NCBI GenBank assembly: GCA_030789695.1
Contig: CM061134.1
Location: 64,965,370-65,029,369, forward strand
Direction: 5' to 3'
DNA length: 64,000 bases
From: Scilla litardierei
Taxonomy: Eukaryota > Streptophyta > Magnoliopsida > Asparagales > Asparagaceae
In this document: positions 1 to 11,938 of the stretch, piece after piece
Layout: every line of letters starts with the position of its first letter
Position numbering within the stretch: position 1 is the first letter of the stretch
Made by a program: the position numbers and the translations under genes
The notes under the pieces: generated by a model
What the model saw: only the letters and a program-made list of their open reading frames with translations
What the model was told of the DNA's origin: nothing
The model's database searches: none

Positions 1-792
1 CAATGATAGGACAAAGAAACTGATGTCTCAACCTTCACGGTCAACCCAAATGGTTTCTGATGATAGGTTACAACCCTCGTTGCGAAGCTTGGCTTCACTG
101 GAACACACCTATTTAACTTTGTCTTGTAGCTAGTCGATTGACTCCACTGAAATAATGCTTCCAGTATTTCAGAAAATGCATAAATTTGACGACTGGGAAA
201 CATTTCATGAGAATTTATGGTAAGTCTGTTCAGGCTTCTGATCGTCCCTGAATCTGATTTTAGACCCCTTCCTGGGATAACCATCATTTCATCTTCAAAC
301 ATGATCATAGAATATCACTAATTTGATTTCAGGTATTGTTAATTATTGTTCCTATATCATATAGTTAAAATTTTCATGCGGAACATCGCCATTGCATTTT
401 CTTGCTCCATTTAGGAAGACAATAAATCCACATGGTCGAAGCTTATGTTTTATTTAGGCAGCAACACCCGACTTCATTCGATTACATAATCCGGGGCATG
501 CCTGTATTGGGATATGATAGGGTTCACACAAAAGTTTATTATTAAAAAGGTTAACTTGACACTCTTTTACCAAAAAAGAAGAGTCAAATCCCCAAACCAC
601 ATTTTCTGCCTGGAAATTCTTGCAAGTTTTTCCATTCTTCTGCCCTCTTCGAACTTTGCCTACCGCTGAGGTATCCCCGATAACTTTGCTATGTGAACAC
701 ACTTTTCTGCCCCTGCATTCAAGACTGTATCATAATAACATGTATGATTGTTTGTGACCGAGTTTTTTTCTTAATAAGCATTTGCTTTCCAG
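1..792 (+). other. Left edge: possible upstream exon, then intron
   Basis: A frame is open on the plus strand from base 2 to a TAG at about 131, and could be an upstream exon of the gene whose last exon starts at 793. I see no convincing donor site, so this is tentative. The rest looks like an intron: AT-rich, stops in all frames, ending in a pyrimidine tract and a CCAG acceptor at 789-792. The minus-strand open frame near 454-702 has no recognisable features. Confidence 0.4.
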
Positions 793-1407
793 ATTATGGA
801 AGAACTACAGGCTAGGTTGAAACATGAGCGCCAGCATGCTGCAGTTGATAGCTTTTCCTCAGTGATGAGCGTCGAGTCTGTTGATACCCAAGAGGGGGTG
901 ATGCACGTGAAAAAGAACAAAGAAAATAGGGTGGTATCCGAGTCCCAGAATATTATTCCCGAGGGATTTTCCTCGATGACTATTGAGAAGGCCGGTGATG
1001 AGCAGGATGCTGATGAACCTCAAGTGCATGCGGTAATAAGCAACGAAGCAAGGCACGTGCAGTACATTGATAGCTGGTTTGATGCACCTGCAACTTGTAG
1101 AGAAATGGATGTTGCCACTGAAACCAGACAGTGGATCAGTGGCCAGGAGGCGGATGATGGCGGCAGCATTGCAGCTCTGCAGCATGCAATTTCGCCGGTG
1201 GAATCTGTTGATCAGGATTACCCTGTGATGGCTTCTGTTGATCCGGATTATTCTCTGATATCATCAAACGAGCGCTTGCGGTTGAACAAGACGGCAGCCT
1301 CTGGTGACCACAGCGGACCCAAGAGACCACCCAGTGAAGGGCTGCCGGACGATGAGTTTAGTGACTGGCACAGGATTGATGATAGTTCCGACTATGATAT
1401 ACTTTGA
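793..1407 (+). CDS. Terminal exon of an unidentified plus-strand gene
   Basis: The exon begins directly after a good 3' splice site (TTTGCTTTCCAG) and runs 204 codons to TGA, read as ATT ATG GAA GAA. The peptide starts with a short charged helix-like stretch (EELQARLKHERQ) that could end a coiled coil. The rest is acidic, serine-rich and probably disordered, and ends in a very acidic tail (DDEFSDWHRIDDSSDYDIL). I recognise no catalytic motif, domain or membrane segment and do not assign a function. The gene starts outside the window and converges on the MATH-domain gene whose stop lies at 3266. The ATG at 796 is internal and need not be a start. Confidence 0.6.
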   Translation: MMEELQARLKHERQHAAVDSFSSVMSVESVDTQEGVMHVKKNKENRVVSESQNIIPEGFSSMTIEKAGDEQDADEPQVHAVISNEARHVQYIDSWFDAPATCREMDVATETRQWISGQEADDGGSIAALQHAISPVESVDQDYPVMASVDPDYSLISSNERLRLNKTAASGDHSGPKRPPSEGLPDDEFSDWHRIDDSSDYDIL

Positions 1408-3265
1408 GAGATCTTAAATTGTGAAGATTTATCTCTTTTTTTTCCTTTGCTACCAATTACCTAAATTTTGTAAAGGGATCCTCGCTGGACGTTATTTATC
1501 TGTAAATGATCCCTTTAGAACCTTTGGCCATCATTGATTGGCTTCTGGAATTAGCCAACGGAGATAAGAAATTGCGTATCAGATTGCTTTGGTCCAGGAG
1601 TAGAAATGAAGGTTGGTGATGAGAAAAAGAAAAGCATGATATTGTCAGTACAGATTGAGAACTGCAAGTTGAGGCTTTTTCCCCTTCAATTTCAAGCGAG
1701 TGGTGTGTAGAAATGCACGGTTCAGATTTCAGCCTTGAACCCGCGCATTTTTCCAGGCTACATGTTGGGCCCACATGCATCTCTCTTGCGCAGAGAAAAT
1801 GTGTAGGTTCAGAGTATATAGATAAAGTGTTACCCTAGTAAGAAATCCTCACTTTCTGTAACACGGTTGAAAGATAAAGATATGGTTCCTTGTTTTTATT
1901 AGCTCGTTGGCCTGTTGCATATTTGTCCCATGGGTTTTTGGCCTCAACATGCGCGCACGTGTCGTTGTTCTAGAGGACCCATCTCTGTTATATATTGCAT
2001 CATTCAACGGATGGCAAATCTCATCCAATTTCAATCACCTAAGGCACATTATATGGGTTTAATTTTGTAAAACAACTTTAAATTTTGGCCTGATTTCATA
2101 AAAATATCATGATTTTTTTTATTTATTTTTTGTGGGAGGTTTTTTTTTTTTTTTTTTTGGGGGGGGGGACACAATTATTATTAACTTTTGAAATTTCAAA
2201 AAAGAGATTAATGAAGAACATGGATCAAAGATAATCAGGTGCGCTGACATGACCTGTTTCTATTAATCAAGAGAACAAAAGAAAATACATGTGATATATC
2301 ATATATTTGCTTTTGTTTGATCTTTTTGTTAAAAATGCCACCATTTTTTTATTTTTTATACTAAGCTCTTCAAAAAAATTACTCTAACCTGATCTCAATG
2401 TACTTTTATTTTTTTCAGAGTTCGGTTTAATTTTATAAAATCGTGTCAAAATTCAGAAGAAAAGCTTTATAAAATCATGCCAAGCATAGAATAGAATAAT
2501 TCTATAAAATAGAGTATAAGATAATTTCAAAAGTTAGAATAGTTTTATGTTTTTATCAAGTAATTTTACAAAATTAAGCTCAGACTTGTCATAACTTTAA
2601 GACATGACAGAAATGTATTCATGCCTGCATAATTTGTTACACAACAAACAAATTGTTTGCTCCGCTAGAGCTTCACAGGCCCTCTCAACAATGACGTGGT
2701 AAAGCCGTGGAAAGTGAACAATTGTTAGCTGAAACTGGAAGCAGCATCAACACAGAGCAAAGCAGACAACAAACTCATGTCAACAGTCAGCTGGCTGTAG
2801 ACACATATGCTAAAATACCAAGTATTTTTTTTTTAAACATTCTCAAGTTAAAGGACAGTTGCTCACTTGAAAGGAACTCAATAGCATCTTGTATTTCCAA
2901 AATAATGTTGGCTCATGAGACCAAAGGCATACCAAATTCAACAAATTGGTAAATACCTGTCTACCATTCCAAAGCTTCTCATTTGCAACTGCTAGCTCCA
3001 TCGGATCCCATTTTCACATAAATTATTACAAAACTATTCCCTCCAAGTCTCCGTCTTCCTTTTTCCCCCCTTCCTTTTCTCTCTTATTTATATAACAACG
3101 CTTTCCTCATTTCGGGTTACAATCATCCGATAAATCTACCAGTTACACATGATCACGTACTTGGGAAGGAGCAAATCGTAAAAATTACTTGGCAGCTGGT
3201 AAAACAAGGCCAGGTAAATGAGCGTGTTGCTTTCGCAACCATGTAGGGCAGTTTCGCTGCTGATT
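1408..3265. other. 3' UTRs and intergenic space between convergent genes
   Basis: This interval holds the 3' UTR of the plus-strand gene and, near 3050-3265, that of the minus-strand MATH gene. It is AT-rich, with a homopolymer stretch of about 19 T followed by 10 G at 2140-2168. I see no convincing gene, RNA or transposon end. Confidence 0.6.
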
Positions 3266-3604
3266 TCATGTATGATTAAGCCACGGGGTTGATGCACCAT
3301 TCATATGCCCATTGCCCTGGATTCCTGCGTTATTTGGGATAACGCTTGGTGGCGGTCCAACGGGCATTGGCATAGTTGTAGGGTATAAGCCATGGACTTG
3401 CTGAGGCACATGCCCGCCCACAAGAGAGGCGCCGGCGCCACTTCTCCTCTGTTGAATTGCATGGATCTGCCGCAGCCCTTCCTCGTGAATACGGCTGATT
3501 GTCTCGAGCTCTTTCATTGACAGGGATTCCAAGCCCACACCATAGAGTGGAGCGTGACGAGCCATTTCTTCTCTGAGCGAATTTTCAAGGTTTTGAATGT
3601 ATTG
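3266..3604 (-). CDS. MATH gene exon 10: C-terminus
   Basis: 339 nt (112 codons plus stop). It starts QYIQNLENSLREEMARHAPL after acceptor TTGCAG and contains the conserved LSMKELETISRIHEEGLRQI, then a low-complexity Gly/Pro/Met tail. Confidence 0.93.
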   Translation of the reverse strand, partial: QYIQNLENSLREEMARHAPLYGVGLESLSMKELETISRIHEEGLRQIHAIQQRRSGAGASLVGGHVPQQVHGLYPTTMPMPVGPPPSVIPNNAGIQGNGHMNGASTPWLNHT

Positions 3605-6600
3605 CTGCAACCAGCAGAGAAATGAAACACAGCATTAATATAACAAAATAAAATAAAAAAGAAAGAAAACCATATAATTTCCTTCTATAAAGAAGTAATC
3701 GGCTTCAATTTGGCTTCAACCTGGCATTCCGCCATCTCCTTCCCTTTCTTTTTGACAAGTAGCTATAGGGTTGTCATTTGAAAGATCAGAAAATGAAGCA
3801 GTGCCTAAAGGTGGAGAAGACAGGTTTTTAAGACCAGCTCACGAAGGGTCTCATACCCCAAGATTAGTTTTTGGGCCGAAAGGCCCATCATCCTTATGAA
3901 TTCTAAAAAAGAGGCAAGTGCTAGCTTCAAGAATATTGTCAAGGAAGCATATGTGTACGACAGCCAAAGTCAGTGGGCATCAAAGTCAGAAAATGGTGTG
4001 ATCATCTACGATGAGAACGAATGCGAAGCCATTGCCCTAGTGGAGGTCATCATAAGTAAAAGTAGGGTAAGAGGAGTCTGTGTCAATGTCCTGCGAGGGA
4101 GAGGATGAGCATTACGTCAATGCCACCATAACGGATGTGGCTGCAATGCACAAAAAAGAGGTGGATGCTTTCAAAAACATTTACCAAAAAGAGGTTTAGA
4201 ATATACAATCCCACTATGATGTGTCTGGACCAATGGCGTATGAAAATCAATCTTGATAGTGTTACGAGCATAACATTTGTCAGCATCTCAGTATCCTTGT
4301 TAAGCTTGACCAAATGTCCCGCTTTGGTAAGAATAAGTTCAATGATCAATCATATCCATATCGCCGTTAATAGATCAGGCAAAAGAACCCAGACAACGAC
4401 ACAAAGCAGTAGGTCAGAGGAGGGTCCAAATTCACGATCTTAAAGGGTCAAAGCAAGCACATCAGTAGCAAGAACACATGACCCAAGGAATATCTGGTCA
4501 AGCTCGTTGAGTGATTGGACATCAAAGAAAAGGATTTGTGATTCATGTAGTAGTCAAATTCCGATTCAAGGATTCACCCAGCAACAAAGGCTTTGGTGAA
4601 AGTATCAAGCCCTAGAGGCAACTCAAAAATTAACATCGAGAGAGTTCACCCATGGTTGAGAACCCTTATCAATGATCACTTTTGGATGAACAACGAATCA
4701 GGTAAGATTGTTCCAAACAATTCAACATTAGAAAGGAGGCAGGGTTTAAATGGAAAAAGTTAGCAGGCTTGTGGAGTAATGATTTGCATTCGGAGAAGGG
4801 TGATGACAATGCATGTTGATTTGGCTAGCAGCGCACCACATATAGGGATGGAGAAAGTCAAGATATTGTGGGATGTCAAAAAAGAAAGGCTCTAGCCACC
4901 ACATTAAGCGGTAGGGGAGGGGTAGTCAATGTAGACGGGTGGTGGATTTGAGGGATTTTAGAAATTAGGGGTTGATGTTTATTGTAGCTCAAAGATTGTT
5001 AACAAATGTTAATTATTCCATCACAGTGATATTGATCTCAACTAGGATTTTGTTAGCTATGATAATAAAAATGGGAAACCATTCTGGTAAATTTCTGCAT
5101 TAGAATGAGCTTCCTAAAAGTAAAATAACCTTGCCTATTTTTAATTTCGTCTTGTGTTATTTGGGTCAAGGCATCACAATCAAACTCATAACGTGATTTC
5201 TGTGGGCTCTCGGCCTATTCTTAACCTGAGAAATGAACTTAATTACCTACAAGAAAAGATACATACCCAAAGTTTCAAGAGAATCGTATCACAAGGAATA
5301 TGCACTAAGACACTATGAAAATGTCAAGTATATAATAATGTGAAATCAAAAATTAATCCCAGCCACATTATTGAGGGAGGAAACGTGGAAAAACTTTACA
5401 GTTAAGCATGTTCCCAGTAGCTATTTCAAAGTAGTGTTGCCAGTAGCCATTTCAATGTAGATAACATTTTGAGTCATACCGCTTTTCACTTACACCTCTT
5501 AATCTAGACCCTTCCCTAGTCTAAGGAAATTCGGTGGTTTACCAATTGGTTGCATGAGCTTAATCTTCAGGACTCAAAAAATTAGTTTCCTACCCACCAA
5601 CCATAAAAATTTTATTGCAGCAGAAGTGACAGGTTCAAAGTAGGGTACCAAATATAGGTTGAGAGGATGTCATAAACTTGCATAATAACAGACCAATTTT
5701 CAAAGGGCAAAGCTATGTATGAAGTAGTGCAATCAAGAACATGGAATTAAGTAGAACTGAGGAGGGGAATGGTACGTTTCGCTAGGGGTTTGCTGATAAA
5801 AGAGGGATTTTTATTGGAATTCAGATCTGAAATTAAAAAGAAATCCTACTACAACTCATCTACTCGCTAACTAATGACTAGAAGACAATTATTACCCTAG
5901 GGGGGAAAGCCAAATCCTAATATAATTAATCTAAGGGAATAAATAAAATAACTCTCACAATTTTCGCATGACCTCTAGGGCCGGCTCAACCCCGTTTAAA
6001 TAGAAAAACTCCCCTAATTGTTATTTTACCCAAATGCCCCTGCTCCCAATTACTGGCCGCAACACTACTCCGCCCCTGAAAACCCACCTTGTCCTCAAGG
6101 TGGTGCGTGAAATGTATGGTCAGCTACTCCACGTGCAAGTGCTCCTGATCATCGTCCACGACGGCTTCCAGCATTACCACACTCTCCTCCCTCTTCTTCG
6201 TCATTCACTATCAGGATCTGAAGAGTATGATTCCCGCACCGGTGCCCAGAAGTAAACTTCTCGTCACATTTGAAACACAGGCCCTTGGTCCGCTTGTCAC
6301 GAATCTCTGCCTCGGTCATTCTTCGTGTATGTCCTCCAGGTCGTGGTTCCATCCACTTCTCCTTGGTAGCCGTTGTGCCGTCAGTGGATGGTGCCCCTCC
6401 TGCGGCCCCCTTTTGCCCCCCTCCAGGATCCGGCCCTCGAAAAGTGGAGCCTCCCCACGTCCACAGTGCTCTTCTCTCTGTCTCCTGATGATCTTCCACC
6501 TTCCTAGCCAATGGCATCATCCCGCGCAAATCCAATGGCTCGAACTGCCTCAGTCCTGATCTCGCCGTAGGCTTCAACCCCTTCATAAAGCCGCTCTCCA

Positions 6601-9600
6601 ATGATTCCTCAGATACTCCCCGAACTCGGTGGCAGAGCGACTCAAACTTCCTGATGTAATCCCCTACGCTCCCCTCCTGCTTCAGTGAATAGAGTCTCTC
6701 AAATACTCCACTAGACTGCCATGCACCAAATCGCTCCATCAATAGCGACGTAAACTCCTCCCAAGTCCGAAATGGCTGATGCTGATCAGTCCACTGATAC
6801 CAGCCTAAAGCCTCCCCCTCCAGACAAACGCCTATCGCCCAAAGCCACTCCTCTCCTGTGACTGCTGACACCTCCAAGTACCTCTCCACCCGGTACAACC
6901 AATCATCTGGGTCTCCTCCCTCAAAGATGGGCACCTCGAGCTTCCTCAGACGTCTCTCGCCAACGTATCCACCTCTCTCCTGCTGATGGAATCATCCCCT
7001 CTACTGGTACCTATGTCGTCTGTCGAAAAAATAAACCTCGGCTCGATCGTGGAATCCTCCCTCTGCTCCATGCCCCTGTTAGTCACCCTGTGGGTGTCCA
7101 TACTCTACCTGGTGGCCCCCTGGTGGGTCCTGGTACGTTCTCCAATCACCCGTCACTCCACCGAAAGGTGGGGGCTGGGTCGACGGGCCACCTGTGAACT
7201 GGTGGTGCCCTCCAGGCTGCTGAAAGCCTCCGCTGGGTCCCCCGAGTGGCTGAAAACTTGGAAATTGTGCTCCTCGGATCTCGGGATGCCCCCCGAAAGC
7301 TCGGATACGCTCGAAAGCGGCTGTCGGAAGGCCTGGAGGGCATGAGGGGGTCCCCGGGGGTTTGCCACAACTCGGGGGCCCCCGGAAGTCGGGCGAAACC
7401 CCCCAGGGGGTCGCTGGGGGCGGCCGACCCCAGCTTTGGTTCGGCGGCCCCCAAGCATCCCCGCCTGGGTTCACTGAGGCCCCAGGAGGGTTCGACGGGT
7501 GCGGCCGGCCCTCCTGGAGGCCTGGCGGCACCCCCACGGCCCTCTGGGGGTTCGCTGCCCCCCCCCCCCCCCCCCCCCCCGAGGCCCGTGGGGGTGCGGC
7601 GGCCATCCCGCCGGCTGCCGGAGGGGCGGGAGGCCTCCTCCGGCGTTTCGCTCTCCTGTGCGCGGCGTCGGGGGGTCTTGATACACCCCCACTCCGTCTC
7701 TCTTGGATCCACGCCTCCGTCGTCATCTCGTTCCGGCCCTTCTTCGAAAAAAATTGTCTTTTTACCCTTGTCCTTCGCCAAAGGTGGATCCTTTTTACTT
7801 GGATCCACCTTTGGTACGAGATGTGCGGTCAACGCCGCTATAGCCTCCGTTAATTCCGACAATTTACCTCTGTTCTCTCTTGGTTCTCCTTCATCTCTCC
7901 CCGGATCTCGCCGGCTATCTCGGCGTCTTCCTTTCTCACATCTATGAACCCCTTGCTGATTTGGGCTTCCATCCGCTCAACCTTCTCTTCCAAAGCTTCA
8001 ACCCGCTCCATGGATCGCGTGCTCACCATAGATCAACCGCTTTGATACCAATTTGATACGATTATGGCTTTTTGTGGGGATCAAAGGTGGGATTTTTATG
8101 GCTTTGGACTTCCTAATCTAGGGTTTAATGAGGAAGAACTGATCTGAAAATACTAATTAATTCCTAGAATAATAAATCTAAATGCAAGAACAACTAATTA
8201 GCAATAGGAATTAAACTAGGATTCTAAGGGAAATAAAATATCTCATCAATTCTTCGATAAAAGTCGTAGCTAGGGCCGGCCGGCCCCTTATTAGGGGATG
8301 GATTAACAAATGTCTAATTACCCCTTAATCCTCCCCTTCTCTTGCGGAATTACAAGTTTGGGACCGGGTCCGTAGTGGACCCAAGTCGCATCCTCCGTTG
8401 ATAGACCCGAACCGGAGTCTCCTCCGTGACCGCGCGGGCCGCCCCCTCCTCTAGTCGAGCCGCATCAGGGAACACGTATACAGTAAGACTAAAGGTCTAA
8501 AGAGCTCGATGATCTAGTTTAGAGAGGTAAAAGAGTTCTATATATAGTTGAGTACAACAGATCAGCAAGCTAAATGGTAGAGTCAGGTAGACAAGTGCAA
8601 GAAAGAGCTTCAAACGCTTGAGGTAAAGTGCGGTGCTCCGGTTCACATAGAAGAATAAGTACATGACATAATGTGAATTGTGAAGTAGAGTCAACGAAGT
8701 ATTCAGAAAAATCTGGTGATACTAACTGACATCCTTAATATGAATAATAATGAGCTATGCAAATGGCTTATCAAGTGCATCAAATGGTTAAGAGTCTGCA
8801 TTTTCTATTAGTTTGAGAACTGAGTATAGTGTATCTGATTACGTTTATATGCTAATAATAATCTTTACAAAAAAGGATGGATCGGGGATCCTCAAAGATT
8901 TTTAATAAACAACATTAAGTCATTTAAAAGCAAAAAAAAAATTCTTAGCTTTTATTTCATAACTCTCCGGCAAATTTGAATAGTTATCATCTCAAGAGCA
9001 AATTAAGTGTCTTTTACTTCAGAAGTCTCCAGCAAGCTAGAACAGTTACATAGCATCTCATGAGCAATGATTGGTGAGTACTCTGGAAAAATAATGACAA
9101 CAAGGGCAACAAAGTGAAGCCTTACCATCCATCCATCCATTCTTTTAAATCATGGGAAATAAAATTCTACGACTATCTGTCGTCACTCCTCACTGTTGCA
9201 TTATCATATGTTAATAGGGTAGATGTCAACTAGAAAACGATTACGAAAATGCGATTTTAGCAAATGCAGTTAAAAGAGCGTTTTCCCAATCTCATGAATC
9301 AAAGCAAGCTTACAATATGAGGCATTTAAAATTTTCCTCGCACTTTGATAACCATCTATTATACAAATGAGGGCTTTCATGGGATGTTTTTCCTACTAGG
9401 ACAAACCCACTCGGACAAACCATTGGCCTAGATTGTGCCACCGTGGCAAGGTGGGCCCCCCCTTGGGATGGATGGAAGAGTTGGCTTGCTTTGGGTGTGA
9501 CTTTGGGGAGTTGGGTTTAATGCCCTCCCAAATTCCCATGAATTACAACATTGCCATTGGTATTGCTGCATTTTGTCCCCCCCAAGGTTTTTTGCAATTT

Positions 9601-11904
9601 AGCCCTTGATTTTTCCCCTTTTACCCACAACGATTCACACACACACATCTCTCTCTCCTTCTCGATTTCGTGTGTGCACCGCATCATTTCTGTGGTGGTT
9701 TTTTTGACGACGTGCAATGTATGCACGGGTTATTTCTAGTCTATTATACAATTGATGGGTGTTTTTGAATGTGATTGCTGAATGGGACAAAGAGATGTGT
9801 AGAAAGACGGCTTGCATTGCTTGAGGAATCACTGGGTAGGATGAAAGTTTGTGAAAAAATTGAGAGGAAACCCTAAATTTTTTTTGGGGGGGATTTTGAA
9901 TGGAAATGCTAAAATTTTGGTGGAAATGAAATCTGGAGGAATTAAAGTTTGAGTGAACTAAAATTTAAAATTTTGGAGAGACTAAATCCAGAGTGGACTA
10001 AATTTTGGGTTTACTAAATTTTAAATTAAAAGTTTGAGGAGAATTTACATCGGAAGAAAACTAAAATTTTAAATTAACTAAATTTGTAGAGAACTAAACA
10101 TTGCGAGAAACCTCAAATTTTTGGGAGGAACTAAATTCTCTGTGGAACCAAAATTTTAGTTTGAATGTGATTAAAAAAATTTGTTGGGGGGTATTTTTGA
10201 AGGTGGTTTCAAATTCTTTTTGGATGATTTTGAAGAGGCTGTAATTTTTTGGGAGGATTTTAAATGGGGTAAAAATTTCGGACGAATATTTTGAATGTCA
10301 GGGGTTATGACTAGTCCAATTTCGTTCGGTTCCTCTACAAGGATCAACATTTTTTTGCAACACAAGAATATATTGAACGGGTGTCAGTATGCATCAATCA
10401 AATCCATGTTGAAGTAACATATCTGGGAAACAAAAATCGTCTTAGGGGGAGGGAGGAAAAATCTAATCATCGTATGCTAGCACAAAGTAATGTTAATTCA
10501 TCAGTCACAGAATATGGACACTTACACATTTACGGAGTGATGTGCATAAAAGGAATGGTCAAATGGGTTAAATACTTGACCATCATGCATAAAAAACACG
10601 AACTGACTTGCAAACCCAATGTGTGTATGCCTGCAAAGGACTCTGTCCAGGTAACAATCAACATAATATGACCAACAACTAAACACATCGGCCTTAAGTC
10701 AAGCACTCTTCAAGCCCATAGGCCATTAACAATGGTTGGTAACATAAAGCTCAACATACATCCTACAAGTAAATACACGCGGTCCTGAGGGAGGAAAAAA
10801 TGGATTTGAATTTAATATTTTCATGAATTTGAACTGGATATTTAACTTTAAATCTTGTTAAAATCAGAATATAGTTGAAATATGAAAATTGTCTACATAC
10901 AATGTATCACATTTCATGATTTGATTAATACTGACTAGTTAGTGGCATGCATGATAAATCTAAGATTGGTAACACATGTAATTATTGTACTAGAAATAAT
11001 ACACAATGGGAGAATGATAACAATGCTCTTTTTATTTTTCCATCATCTTAATATTTTCTCTTATTAACATTGTATCAGAGCATTTGATCAAAGGTATTGT
11101 AGTCTTCATATAATCCACAAGTCTATGCTAGTCATGCTCATATAACATGTGCTTAGTGTTAAGCCATCATCAAGCAAACCTTTGTTGTCGGCATCTCCTC
11201 TTCCTCCTGATTTGATCTGATCCAATCAGATTATATCTAAATCGGATAAGTTCCATATACCTATGAGTTTGATTGCTGATACCTACATGTTATAACTATT
11301 ACCTACAAGTTCTTTACTATTTATGGGTTCTGTGTCTGCTATTGCCTAAGGGTTGTGTCTGTTACTATATACGTGTTCTCTACTACCTATGGGTTCCGTA
11401 CAAGTCGTGCGTCTGCTAATGCCTACATGTTCTATCTTCTTTGTCCACGGGTTCCTTCTTGCCTATGTATTCTATGTTTGCCTACATATTCTATGTTTGC
11501 TGAAGTACTTTTATTTTTGCATGCATGCTGGGCATAATTGACATTTATGCTCCAGTTTGAGGGTGTGAGAATTAATACATGAGTTAAATATGAAGAATGT
11601 CATGTCACAATGTATCATATTTCATTTATAAACTAGTGCCTTAATTAGTGGAATGCATGGTATAACAAAGATTTATGATATGCGTATTTATTCTACCACA
11701 TAAAAGTCGGTGGGAGATGGTTAATGATGTTCTCCTCATGATTTCATTCCTCTTCAATATTTTTTCTTCGCTGATAAATCTAATATCCAATTCCAATGAC
11801 ATGCTTCACTAACTTTTAAATAGTTCATATCTACAGTAGCCTACCAGTAGCCTACCAGTTTTGGTTAGCCAATCAAAGAGACATGATTTCACAGGGTTTT
11901 CTGT

Positions 11905-11938
<34 letters not shown>

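Larger units (their letters stand above)
5771..8474 (-). mobile_element. Internally deleted Ty3/gypsy element (gag-only relic) in intron 9
   Basis: Minus-strand order: 5' LTR (about 8474-8054), tRNA-type primer site (8050-8039), gag relic (8021-6149), then only the extreme end of pol (HLEDKVGFQG near 6100), a purine-rich tract (6077-6065) and the 3' LTR (6064 to about 5771). Protease, RT, RNase H and integrase are missing, so gag is joined almost directly to the pol tail. The two LTRs resemble each other but are strongly diverged, which implies an old insertion. No clear target duplication remains. Confidence 0.7.

Noticed and set aside
7079..7947. Several 100-238 codon Pro/Gly-rich open frames on both strands
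   Set aside because: GC-rich low-complexity DNA with a 23-C run inside a decayed gag; frames overlap in all phases.
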